Shown one piece after another: positions 16,511-24,513 of a DNA stretch of 48,769 nt (its first letter is position 1; every line of letters starts with the position of its first letter). The DNA is from Bacillus sp. MM2020_4 (GTDB taxonomy: Bacteria > Bacillota > Bacilli > Bacillales > Cytobacillaceae). The translations under genes and the position numbers were made by a program. Below the pieces are notes generated by a model. It saw only the letters and a program-made list of their open reading frames with translations, did not search any database and was not told the origin of the DNA. The DNA is taken from positions 1 to 48,769 of the forward strand of contig NZ_JAANMZ010000034.1 of NCBI RefSeq assembly GCF_011250555.1, in the 5' to 3' direction.

Positions 16511-16514
16511 ATTT

Positions 16515-16541
16515 ACAAATGTAATGGGTAAGAACAAATGT
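16515..16541. promoter_or_regulatory. Operator, ACAAATGT direct repeat
   Basis: ACAAATGT at 16515-16522 and 16534-16541, exactly 19 bp apart, directly after the -10 box. The first copy is part of the palindrome TTACAAATGTAA. Confidence 0.72.
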
Positions 16542-16559
16542 AAAAGGGAGGAAAAATAA

Positions 16560-17543
16560 ATGATGAAAACAGTAAAACTTCCTGAGATGATTACGGAACA
16601 AAAGTTAAAAGATTTATATAAACAAATGTGGCTCATTCGCTATTTTGATGAAAAGGTGGATCAGTTCTTTGCAAAAGGCTTGATTCATGGAACCACCCAC
16701 TTATGTGTCGGTCAAGAAGCGTCTGCAGCTGGTTCCATTGCTGTTATTGGCCGAAAGGATAAAATTGTCAGCACGCACCGCGGCCATGGCCATTGCATTG
16801 CCAAAGAAGGAGACGTCAACAAAATGATGGCTGAATTATTCGGCCGTGTGACAGGTTATTGTAAAGGAAAAGGAGGCTCGATGCATATTGCCGATGTGGA
16901 AAAAGGGAATCTTGGGGCTAACGGAATTGTTGGCGGAGGCTTACCGCTAGCTGTTGGTGCAGCACTTACTTCGAAAATGAAAAGAGAAAACTATGCAGTC
17001 CTTTGCTTCTTTGGCGATGGTGCCTCCAATGAAGGAAGCTTCCACGAATCTGTGAATCTAGCAGCGATATGGGATTTGCCAGTTATTTTTATTTGTGAAA
17101 ACAACCAATACGGTATGTCAGGTCCGGTCAAAGAAATGACTCGGGTGGAAAATATTGCAGACCGTGCTGCAGCATATGGAATTCCTGGCAAGGTGGTCGA
17201 TGGACTCGACATGGTGGAAATTATGAATACGGTTAATGGCGCAGTGGAACGGGCCCGCCAAGGATTTGGCCCAACCTTAATCGAAATGAAAACATACCGC
17301 TGGAAAGGCCACTCAAAGAGTGATGCGAAAAAATACCGCACACGGGAGGAAGAGAAAGAGTGGAGAGAAAAAGATGGCATTAAGCGTTTTAAAGAGTTCC
17401 TAATCGGTGAAGGGATCCTAACAGAGGAAAGCGCGAAACAATTTCATGATGAGGCACTTCAAGAAATCGAGGATGCTGTGAAGTTCGCAGAAAATAGCCC
17501 AGAACCATCAATTGATAGTTTACTAGAGGATGTCTACGCATAA
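16560..17543 (+). CDS. acoA: Acetoin-dehydrogenase-like E1 alpha subunit (TPP)
   Basis: This 327-aa E1alpha subunit belongs to a 2-oxoacid/acetoin dehydrogenase complex. The TPP/Mg motif runs from GDGASNEG (Gly152) to [33 protein letters not shown] and [11 protein letters not shown] are family blocks. The length is that of acetoin E1alpha (about 325-335 aa), shorter than the pyruvate E1alpha of Firmicutes. Acetoin dehydrogenases cleave CH3-CO-CHOH-R to an acetyl unit and an aldehyde, and 1-deoxyxylulose 5-phosphate has the same CH3-CO-CHOH head. The operator shared with the PTS and DRL operons and the lack of an acoR gene argue for a pathway-specific acyloin rather than acetoin. The precise substrate is inferred. 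Confidence 0.87.
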   Translation: MMKTVKLPEMITEQKLKDLYKQMWLIRYFDEKVDQFFAKGLIHGTTHLCVGQEASAAGSIAVIGRKDKIVSTHRGHGHCIAKEGDVNKMMAELFGRVTGYCKGKGGSMHIADVEKGNLGANGIVGGGLPLAVGAALTSKMKRENYAVLCFFGDGASNEGSFHESVNLAAIWDLPVIFICENNQYGMSGPVKEMTRVENIADRAAAYGIPGKVVDGLDMVEIMNTVNGAVERARQGFGPTLIEMKTYRWKGHSKSDAKKYRTREEEKEWREKDGIKRFKEFLIGEGILTEESAKQFHDEALQEIEDAVKFAENSPEPSIDSLLEDVYA

Positions 17544-17562
17544 TCAGGGGAGGATGACGAGG

Positions 17563-18552
17563 ATGGCGACAAGGGAAATTACTTATTTAGAAGCAGTTCG
17601 GGAAGCAATGAGTCAAGAAATGCGTCAAAATGAGGATGTTTTTATTCTAGGTGAAGATATCGGTGTTTATGGCGGGGCGTTCGGTGTTACCCGCGGCATG
17701 ATTGAAGAGTTTGGACCGGAGCGTGTCCGCAATACCCCGATTTCGGAGGCAGGGATCGCCGGTGCAGCGGTTGGCGCTGCCTTAACCGGCATGCGCCCGA
17801 TCTTGGAACTACAATTTTCTGATTTCATTACAATCGCGATGGATCAAATGGTGAACCAGGCGGCGAAAACACGGTATATGTTCGGCGGTAAAGGAAAAGT
17901 GCCAATGGTGTTAAGAACACCGGCCGGTTCCGGAACTGGAGCGGCTGCCCAGCACTCCCAAAGCTTAGAGGCATGGATGGCTCATATTCCTGGTTTGAAA
18001 GTGGTGCAGCCTTCCACCGCCTATGATGTAAAAGGTTTACTAAAAGCAGCAATGGATGATGATAACCCTGTTATTTTCTACGAGCATAAATTACTGTATA
18101 AAACTTCTTCAGATGTTCCAGAAGAGCAGTATTCAATTGAACTTGGGAAAGCAGATATTAAACGGAAGGGAATGGATGTAACGATTGTCGCAACAGCCAT
18201 CATGGTTCATAAAGCACTTGAAGCAGCTGCGGAACTTGAAAAAGAAGGTATTAGCGTCGAAGTGGTGGATCCACGGACGATTGTTCCGCTTGATAAAGAA
18301 ACCATTATAAATTCAGTGAAAAAGACTGGCCGATTAATTGTGGTGCATGAAGCAGTCCGCCGAGGCGGGATCGGTGGAGAAATTGCCAGCATGATTGCTG
18401 AAAGTGAAGCATTTGACTATCTTGACGCACCAATTAAGCGTCTTGGCGGGAAAGAAGTCCCGATTCCATACAACCCGAACTTAGAAAAAGCAGCGATTCC
18501 ACAGGTGCCAGACATTGTAACAGCTGTGAGAGAAGCCGTTCAATACAAATAA
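17563..18552 (+). CDS. acoB: Acetoin-dehydrogenase-like E1 beta subunit
   Basis: This 329-aa E1beta subunit contains the pyrimidine-binding and transketolase C-terminal domains. Family blocks include [60 protein letters not shown] and [17 protein letters not shown] take the ATG at 17563 because GGGGAGG lies about 10 bp upstream; earlier in-frame starts overlap E1alpha or sit on the ribosome binding site. It should form the alpha2beta2 E1 with the preceding gene. Confidence 0.9.
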   Translation: MATREITYLEAVREAMSQEMRQNEDVFILGEDIGVYGGAFGVTRGMIEEFGPERVRNTPISEAGIAGAAVGAALTGMRPILELQFSDFITIAMDQMVNQAAKTRYMFGGKGKVPMVLRTPAGSGTGAAAQHSQSLEAWMAHIPGLKVVQPSTAYDVKGLLKAAMDDDNPVIFYEHKLLYKTSSDVPEEQYSIELGKADIKRKGMDVTIVATAIMVHKALEAAAELEKEGISVEVVDPRTIVPLDKETIINSVKKTGRLIVVHEAVRRGGIGGEIASMIAESEAFDYLDAPIKRLGGKEVPIPYNPNLEKAAIPQVPDIVTAVREAVQYK

Positions 18553-18568
18553 GAAGGAGGGTTTTTAG

Positions 18569-19918
18569 ATGGCAAAGGAAATTTTTATGCCAAAGCTTAG
18601 CTCTACCATGGCAGAGGGTACCCTCCTTCAATGGTTTAAAGAAGAAGGGGACAGCGTAGAGATTGGCGAACCGCTGTTTGAAATCATGACAGATAAAATA
18701 AATATCGAAGTAGAAGCTTACGATCCAGGTATCTTATTGAAGAAATACTTTCAGGTAGATGATCAGGTGCCGGTCAACCAAATTATCGGTTATATTGGTG
18801 AAGCTGGTGAAAAGGTGCCTGACACCTCACCAGGGATTTCCGGCACAGAGGAAGCAGAGCAGGCAAAAACGGAAGTGGTACAAGTGGCGGATTCAGCCGT
18901 CCCAGTTGGCGTTGTCGCCTCAGAGGAAAGTCAGCACGGAGAAAAACCGCGTGCGACACCGGCTGCCCGCAGGCTTGCTCGTGTAAATGATCTGGTATTA
19001 GGAACGATTAAAGGCAGCGGTCCAAATGGCCGCGTCCATAAGAAAGATGTTGTCGCTGTGATGGAAAGTGAAGCGGCACAGCCGAAAGCAACACCACTTG
19101 CCCGGAAGATTGCAGCTGCCGAGCAGGTTGATCTTTCCACCGTGACAGGTAGAGGAGTCAACGGGAAAATTGTGAAAACAGACGTCCTTACACGTGTGTC
19201 AAGAGCAGAGAACGCACCGGCTCCAGCTGCATCACAGCGCAAGAAGATGTCCGGTATGCGAAAAGTCATTGCCGAGCGTATGGCAAAAAGTGCTTATACA
19301 GCACCACATGTAACCTTAACAACAGAAATCGATATGACGAAGGTGAAAGAACTTCGTTCGGCTCTTCTGCCCATTATTGAAAAACAAACAGGATTGCGGT
19401 TATCGTATACAGAAGTGTTAATCAAGGCTACAGCTGCTGCGCTTGCGCGTCACCCTGAAGTAAACGTTTCGATAGAAGGAGACGAAATTGTCCAGCATGG
19501 ACATGTTCATATTGGACTAGCCGTAGCCGTTCCTGGCGGCCTTATGGTACCTGTTGTCAATGATGTCCTCTTTAAGGGTCTTGCTGAATTGACACAGGAT
19601 GCGAAAGATATTGGCAAGCGAGCCCGTGAAAATAAATTACTTCCAGAACAATTGAAGGGCTCTACTTTTACAATCAGTAATCTTGGGATGTACGCAATTG
19701 ATGCGTTCACGCCAATCATTAACCAGCCTGATAGTGCGATTCTAGGCGTTGGACGGATCGTTGATAAACCGGTTGCGGTTAACGGGGCAATGGAAATTCG
19801 CCCAATGATGACGCTTAGCCTGTCATTTGACCACCGTGCGATCGACGGGGCACCGGCAGCAGCCTTCTTGACTGAATTGAAACAAATTCTTGAAATGCCA
19901 TTCGAGTTACTTGTGTAA
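18569..19918 (+). CDS. acoC: E2 acyltransferase with two E3-binding domains
   Basis: This 449-aa dihydrolipoamide acetyltransferase has a lipoyl domain at residues 1-80 with the lipoylated Lys43 (MTDKINIEVEA), then an Ala/Glu-rich linker. Two consecutive peripheral-subunit-binding domains follow (ATPAARRLARVNDLVLGTIKG near 130 and ATPLARKIAAAEQVDLSTVTG near 173). The CoA-acyltransferase domain ends in DHRAIDGAPAAAF with the catalytic His. Most E2 chains have one binding domain; the doubled form could load extra E3. The linker also carries an in-frame copy of the REP-like 13-mer at 18814-18826. It takes the acetyl group from E1 and forms acetyl-CoA. AGGAGGG precedes the ATG. Confidence 0.92.
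   Translation: MAKEIFMPKLSSTMAEGTLLQWFKEEGDSVEIGEPLFEIMTDKINIEVEAYDPGILLKKYFQVDDQVPVNQIIGYIGEAGEKVPDTSPGISGTEEAEQAKTEVVQVADSAVPVGVVASEESQHGEKPRATPAARRLARVNDLVLGTIKGSGPNGRVHKKDVVAVMESEAAQPKATPLARKIAAAEQVDLSTVTGRGVNGKIVKTDVLTRVSRAENAPAPAASQRKKMSGMRKVIAERMAKSAYTAPHVTLTTEIDMTKVKELRSALLPIIEKQTGLRLSYTEVLIKATAAALARHPEVNVSIEGDEIVQHGHVHIGLAVAVPGGLMVPVVNDVLFKGLAELTQDAKDIGKRARENKLLPEQLKGSTFTISNLGMYAIDAFTPIINQPDSAILGVGRIVDKPVAVNGAMEIRPMMTLSLSFDHRAIDGAPAAAFLTELKQILEMPFELLV
18814..18826 (-). repeat. REP-like 13-mer inside E2 gene
   Basis: GGTGCCTGACACC on the plus strand, the complement of GGTGTCAGGCACC. It is translated in frame as part of EKVPDTS in the interdomain linker. This is the only copy found well inside a coding sequence. 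Confidence 0.55.
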
Positions 19919-19931
19919 TGAGGTGAAAGAG

Positions 19932-21329
19932 TTGAAAACATCCTATGAACTTGTAGTTATTGGCGGCGGTCCTGGGGGTTATGTGGCAGCCCTCCATGCG
20001 GCGGAACTTGGAAAGAAAACAGCCTTAATTGAAGCTGACTTTCTTGGCGGAACCTGTCTAAACAGAGGCTGTATCCCGTCAAAGACTTATTTAAAGCATT
20101 CAGAAATCATTGAGCAAATTGAAAAAGCAAAGGATTGGGGAATCGAAACCGGCTCCTTAACTCTTTCTTTTGATAAAATGAAAAAACGAAAAAACGACGT
20201 GATCGAACGTTTGCGTGGCGGTATTGCTTTTTTACTAAAGCAGGGGAAAATTGATGTTTATAATGGCTGGGGCAGCCTGCTGGCGGACGCGAGCGTTAGG
20301 GTAAAAACAGAGGCGGGCGAAGAGACGATACAGGCAGCAAAGGTGATTGTAGCAACAGGCTCAACACCTGCAGTACCGCCTATTCCCGGACTTGATTCCG
20401 TCCAGTTTGATACGAGTGATACGATTTTTGACATTCCAGCTATTCCTAAATCTGTGGTTATTATCGGAGGTGGGGTTATTGGTGTCGAATTCGCGACCAT
20501 CTTTGCTTCTTTGAAAACGGATGTTACCATTGTGGAGGCGGCAGAACGAATCATTCCAACTGAAGATGCGGAAGCCTCAAAATTATTAGCAAAGGTTTTG
20601 AAGAAAAAAGGCATTAAGCTTTATGTAGGGGCGAAGGTTCAAAAAGTCGTAGAAACAGCTGGGGTTAAGACGGTTATCTTCGGCGATGAAAAAGGTAAAG
20701 AGTTCTCATTGGAGGCTGAAACCTTGCTAGTCAGCACGGGGCGCCGGCCAAACCTTTCAGCTGTAAAAGAGGTAAGCTTGGAAAAAAGTGGGCCGTTCCT
20801 CAAAGTGAATGACCAAATGGAGACAAGCATGGCCAATGTATATGCTATAGGCGATGTGATCGGCGGCTGGCAGCTTGCACATGCCGCGAGTGCTGAAGGA
20901 GTGGTTGCGGCAAACAATGCGGCTGAGATACACGATAGAATCGATTACAAAGTGATGCCACGCTGTATTTACACCCTTCCAGAGATTGCTTCTGTTGGGT
21001 TGTCGGAGGATGAGGCGAGGAAGCAGGGTATCGAAGTGCGGACGGAAAAGTTTGATTTTGCCGGGAGTGGTAAGGCTCTCAGTGCTGGTGAACCGGAGGG
21101 TTTCACAAAGGTGATTTTTGAAGCAAAATATGGTGAAATTATTGGTGTTGTCATGGCTGGATCCCATGTAACGGAAATGATTTCTGAGGCATCAGCGTTT
21201 ATGTACCTTGAAGGAACTGTTGAAGAAGCAGCCAAAATGATTCACCCACACCCAACGATATCGGAAACATTTTTTGAAGTGGCTGTTAAGGCTGCACAAA
21301 AGCTTAAAAAAGAAGTCCAACTCATATAA
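19932..21329 (+). CDS. lpdA: Dihydrolipoamide dehydrogenase (E3)
   Basis: This E3 flavoenzyme of about 465 aa reoxidises the lipoyl arm and yields NADH. FAD motif GGGPGGYVAA is at residues 11-20, the redox cysteines 42 and 47 are in GGTCLNRGCIPSK, the NAD motif is VVIIGGGVIGVEF, and the C-terminal catalytic segment is HPHPTISETFFE. I use the TTG at 19932, which has GAGGTGAAAG at the correct distance; the upstream ATG at 19890 lies inside the E2 gene. It is the last gene of the four-gene complex operon, and a hairpin follows. Confidence 0.92.
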   Translation: MKTSYELVVIGGGPGGYVAALHAAELGKKTALIEADFLGGTCLNRGCIPSKTYLKHSEIIEQIEKAKDWGIETGSLTLSFDKMKKRKNDVIERLRGGIAFLLKQGKIDVYNGWGSLLADASVRVKTEAGEETIQAAKVIVATGSTPAVPPIPGLDSVQFDTSDTIFDIPAIPKSVVIIGGGVIGVEFATIFASLKTDVTIVEAAERIIPTEDAEASKLLAKVLKKKGIKLYVGAKVQKVVETAGVKTVIFGDEKGKEFSLEAETLLVSTGRRPNLSAVKEVSLEKSGPFLKVNDQMETSMANVYAIGDVIGGWQLAHAASAEGVVAANNAAEIHDRIDYKVMPRCIYTLPEIASVGLSEDEARKQGIEVRTEKFDFAGSGKALSAGEPEGFTKVIFEAKYGEIIGVVMAGSHVTEMISEASAFMYLEGTVEEAAKMIHPHPTISETFFEVAVKAAQKLKKEVQLI

Positions 21330-21357
21330 CAGAAGTGTTGGCAAATAAATAAGTTTT

Positions 21358-21392
21358 AAAAGTGCCGCGAACTTTAGTTTCCCGGCACTTTT
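21358..21392 (+). terminator. Terminator after E3
   Basis: AAAAGTGCCG (21358-21367) pairs with CGGCACTTTT (21383-21392). Confidence 0.8.
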
Positions 21393-21413
21393 GCATATCG
21401 AGATGATTTTCAT

Positions 21414-21442
21414 TTGGCAATCGTGTAAAATGATGGTATACA
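21414..21442 (+). promoter_or_regulatory. Promoter of SorC regulator 3
   Basis: TTGGCA at 21414-21419, a 17-bp spacer and TATACA at 21437-21442, 21 bp before the start codon. Confidence 0.6.
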
Positions 21443-21463
21443 TTTCAGCAAGGAGATGGATTT

Positions 21464-22420
21464 GTGGAATGGCAAGAAAAAAGGCAATTAGTTAAGGTCT
21501 CCAGCATGTATTATAACGATGGCTGGACACAGGCTGAAATTGCCAAAAAGTTAGGAGTATCAAGACCTGTTATATCCAAATTGCTGCAAAAGGCAATGGA
21601 TGAGGGAATTGTGAATATTTATATAAAAGATGAAACGGTTCGGACAGTTGAATTGGAGCAGCAGCTTGAAAAATATTTCGGTCTTCAAGATGCCATCGTC
21701 GTACCAAACAACGGACTGTCAAATGAACTGGCAAAACGGGCTGTTGGGCTTGCCGGTGCCAACTATATCTCACGAAATATGAAAGGGATCAAAAGTATTG
21801 GCATTTCATGGGGGTCGACACTTGCCTATCTTGTCCAAGAATATCCATATGAGCGAAGGGAAGAAGTAAAAATTGTTCCATTGGAAGGAGGAATGGGTGT
21901 TAGGGAAGTCGAAATACATGCTAACCAGTTGGCAAATGAATTGGCAAAAAAGATTAACGGTACGTGCACCTATTTGTATGCCCCGGCCATTGTGGAAACA
22001 GAAGAGCTTAAGGAACGATTAATGGCGCTTCAGGATATTGAAACGGTATTAGAAAGCGGACGTCATGTCGATATGGCCTTGATTGGCATCGGTAATCCTT
22101 TTAGCGATTCAACATTAATCAAGATCGGATATCTGGATGAAAAGGATGTCAACCATCTTCGCAAAATGGGGACAGTCGGCGACATTGGTTTTCGCTTTTT
22201 CGATGGACAGGGACAGCAGATAAATGATTCCTCCAGCAGCAAGATCATCGGGATTACCCTTGAAGAATTAAGGAACATCAATAAGGTGATCGCTGTAGCT
22301 GAAGGAGAACAGAAAGCAGAAAGTGTACTTGGGGCTTTAAGAGGGAAATTAATTGATGTTTTAATTATTGATGAACTAATGGCGGGTGCAATATTAAAAA
22401 AATATCATAATAAGTTATAA
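21464..22420 (+). CDS. SorC/DeoR-family sugar-binding regulator 3
   Basis: This 318-aa SorC-family regulator has the HTH VSSMYYNDGWTQAEIAKKLGVSRPVISKLL and an effector domain with SIGISWGSTLAYLVQEYPYE, VPLEGGMGVREVEIHANQLA and ALIGIGNPFSDSTLI. A GTG start with AAGGAG upstream is used. It directly follows the dehydrogenase-complex operon but has its own promoter and lies behind a terminator. It is one of two candidates for the repressor that recognises ACAAATGT repeats. Its HTH differs clearly from regulators 1 and 2 (GWTQAEIAKKLGVSRPVISK against GATQ...GVSRSL). Confidence 0.87.
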   Translation: MEWQEKRQLVKVSSMYYNDGWTQAEIAKKLGVSRPVISKLLQKAMDEGIVNIYIKDETVRTVELEQQLEKYFGLQDAIVVPNNGLSNELAKRAVGLAGANYISRNMKGIKSIGISWGSTLAYLVQEYPYERREEVKIVPLEGGMGVREVEIHANQLANELAKKINGTCTYLYAPAIVETEELKERLMALQDIETVLESGRHVDMALIGIGNPFSDSTLIKIGYLDEKDVNHLRKMGTVGDIGFRFFDGQGQQINDSSSSKIIGITLEELRNINKVIAVAEGEQKAESVLGALRGKLIDVLIIDELMAGAILKKYHNKL

Positions 22421-22609
22421 TATATGGTAAGTTTCATAAAATTTTCCACTGTGTTAAAGTGAGGAAAATAGGTGAAAAACCGTTGCATAATCACAACCTC
22501 TGCTTACTATATAATATGAAGGAATAGTTTGATTGAAGGATATTAGCCAATAGTAGAGTTCCTTTTTTTGCAAAAGAGTTCGTGGAATATTTGTAAAGGA
22601 GAAGCCTAT

Positions 22610-22948
22610 ATGAAGATTTCAGAAATAGATGTCAGCCTTTATTGTTCACATTGTCATGACGACACCCTGCATCATGTTCAATATTTAAATAATAAGATTC
22701 AAAGTATTAAATGTACGAACTGCCACCGGAGAATCGAGACGGAAATGAATCCGATGAGAGAATTGTATAAAGAGGTTTATAAGCGAGTTACATCAAAACC
22801 AACAAGATTAACAGATGAATATAAAACGGATCATGGAAAGTTTATTGAGGAATTTCCGAAAAGGGTCTTAAGTAAGCCTTTGAGGCTAGTAAAGTATTTA
22901 AATGAAACAAAAGGGGCCTTGAACAAAATCAAGAAAAGGGTGAAATGA
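22610..22948 (+). CDS. Small zinc-ribbon-like protein of unknown function
   Basis: This 112-aa protein has two CxxC pairs, CSHC near residue 12 and CTNC near residue 36, that could hold one zinc, then a basic helical C-terminus (PTRLTDEYKTDHGKFIEEFPKRVLSKPLRL). It resembles the uncharacterised Bacillus proteins annotated as bh protein. AAGGAG stands before the ATG at 22610. It is a single gene followed by a terminator, with no functional clue from its neighbours. Confidence 0.72.
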   Translation: MKISEIDVSLYCSHCHDDTLHHVQYLNNKIQSIKCTNCHRRIETEMNPMRELYKEVYKRVTSKPTRLTDEYKTDHGKFIEEFPKRVLSKPLRLVKYLNETKGALNKIKKRVK

Positions 22949-23007
22949 ACTCTACTTGGGGATTTTTAGTATATGGTTTTTATTATTTAATAATTTTTGG
23001 CTAAAGT

Positions 23008-23038
23008 AGCTCTCTGATAACTGTCAGAGAGCTATTGT
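23008..23038 (+). terminator. Terminator after zinc-ribbon gene
   Basis: AGCTCTCTGA (23008-23017) pairs with TCAGAGAGCT (23024-23033), followed by ATTGTTTT. Confidence 0.75.
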
Positions 23039-23152
23039 TTTGATAAGAAGGTATGTATTTTTAGAATTATCTGTTAAAAACAAAGTCATTTACCTAACGC
23101 CTGAATTTGGGTATGATTATTTGCAGATGTTGTCGAAAGGCTGTGGATTCAT

Positions 23153-24406
23153 TTGAAATTATTTTTTAAAAATTACCGATTCACCTTGATTTTACTGTCA
23201 GCCATCGTGATTGGCGGGGCAGCAGGTTTGATTTTTGGAACAAAGACGGCCGTAGTGAAGCCGTTTGGCGATCTTTTTCTAAACCTCATGTTCATGATCA
23301 TTGTGCCTTTAGTCTTTTTTAGCATTGCTTCGGCGATTGCAAACATGAATGGCATGAAACGGCTGGGGAAAATTATGGGCAGCATCCTTGCCGTTTTCTT
23401 AGTGACCGCTTCAGTCGCCGCTATTCTCGGATTAGTGGGTGCGTCCATTATCCATCCGATTGAAAATGCCGACATTGCCGGGATTAAAGAGGTAATGAAT
23501 CATTCCGCTGTGGAAACGGATGCGGAAAAATTAACGTTTATGGACCATCTCGTTGCCACCTTCACCGTATCTGATTTTAATTTATTGCTGTCGAGAAGTA
23601 ATATGCTTCAGCTCATTGTCTTCTCGTTGCTGTTTGGTATTTCGACTGCCATGGTTGGCGAAAAGGCGAAACCTGTTGCGGCCTTTTTATCGGCGGCGAC
23701 AGAGGTCATGATGAAGATGGTCAAAATCGTGATGTACTATGCGCCGATCGGACTTGGCTGTTATTTTGCCGCGGTCATTGGTGAACTGGGACCGCAAATT
23801 TTAGAAGGCTATGCCCGCTCGTTTGTCCTGTATTTGATCTTGGCGGTCATTTATTACTTTGGATTTTTCACCCTGTATGCCTTCATTGCTGGCGGCAAGT
23901 CAGGCGTCAAGGTGTTTTGGAAAAATGCCATCACGCCATCTGTTACGGCGCTGGCGACTTGTTCGAGTGCGGCTTGCATTCCTGTAAACCTCGACACGGT
24001 TCGGAAGATGGGGGTGCCGAAGGATATTGCGGAAACGATTGTCCCACTTGGTGCGAACACACATAAAGATGGGTCCGTCTTTGGCGGTATCCTGAAAATC
24101 GTTTTCCTGTTTGCGTTATTTGGGAAGGATTTAACGAGCATCTCGAATATCTTAAGTATTCTCGCCGTTGCCTTTTTAGTCGGTGCCGTGATGGGCGCGA
24201 TACCTGGCGGCGGAATGATTGGTGAAATGTTGATTATCAGCGTCTACGGCTTCCCGCCAGAAACCCTGCCGATCATCGCCGTTATCAGCACCATCATCGA
24301 CGCACCGGCCACACTACTCAACTCAACCGGAAACACCGTCTGCGCCATGCTCGTCACCCGCCTCGTCGAAGGCAAAAACTGGCTCCGCGAAACCATTGGT
24401 GCCTGA
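23153..24406 (+). CDS. Dicarboxylate/amino acid:cation symporter
   Basis: This 417-aa membrane transporter is of the DAACS (GltP/DctA/SstT) family. It has about eight helices and two re-entrant loops, with ATCSSAACIPVNLDTVRKMGVPKDIAETIVPLGANTHKDGS and a late AIPGGGMIGEMLIISVYG typical of the substrate and cation site. The start is a TTG. It probably takes up an acidic amino acid or C4-dicarboxylate with Na+ or H+. The stop codon TGA lies inside a REP-like repeat (24398-24410), so the native C-terminus may have been altered by the repeat. Confidence 0.88.
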   Translation: MKLFFKNYRFTLILLSAIVIGGAAGLIFGTKTAVVKPFGDLFLNLMFMIIVPLVFFSIASAIANMNGMKRLGKIMGSILAVFLVTASVAAILGLVGASIIHPIENADIAGIKEVMNHSAVETDAEKLTFMDHLVATFTVSDFNLLLSRSNMLQLIVFSLLFGISTAMVGEKAKPVAAFLSAATEVMMKMVKIVMYYAPIGLGCYFAAVIGELGPQILEGYARSFVLYLILAVIYYFGFFTLYAFIAGGKSGVKVFWKNAITPSVTALATCSSAACIPVNLDTVRKMGVPKDIAETIVPLGANTHKDGSVFGGILKIVFLFALFGKDLTSISNILSILAVAFLVGAVMGAIPGGGMIGEMLIISVYGFPPETLPIIAVISTIIDAPATLLNSTGNTVCAMLVTRLVEGKNWLRETIGA

Positions 24407-24410
24407 CACC
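24398..24410 (-). repeat. REP-like 13-mer overlapping a stop codon
   Basis: GGTGCCTGACACC on the plus strand; the TGA stop of the symporter gene (24404-24406) is part of it. Confidence 0.7.
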
Positions 24411-24445
24411 AATAACACTATAAAGTGGGTAGTAAGCTAGTAAAG

Positions 24446-24458
24446 GGTGACAGGCACC
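24446..24458 (+). repeat. REP-like 13-mer, variant
   Basis: GGTGACAGGCACC, one base different from the main form, 36 bp after an inverted copy. The pair in inverted orientation resembles a REP doublet (BIME-like). Confidence 0.65.
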
Positions 24459-24473
24459 ATTTTGAAATTGATG

Positions 24474-24510
24474 GGAACCAGAGCTGATTGGGCTCTGGTT
24501 CCTTTTTTTT
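24474..24510 (+). terminator. Terminator after symporter
   Basis: GGAACCAGAGC (24474-24484) pairs with GCTCTGGTTCC (24492-24502), followed by eight T. Confidence 0.9.
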
Positions 24511-24513
24511 ACC

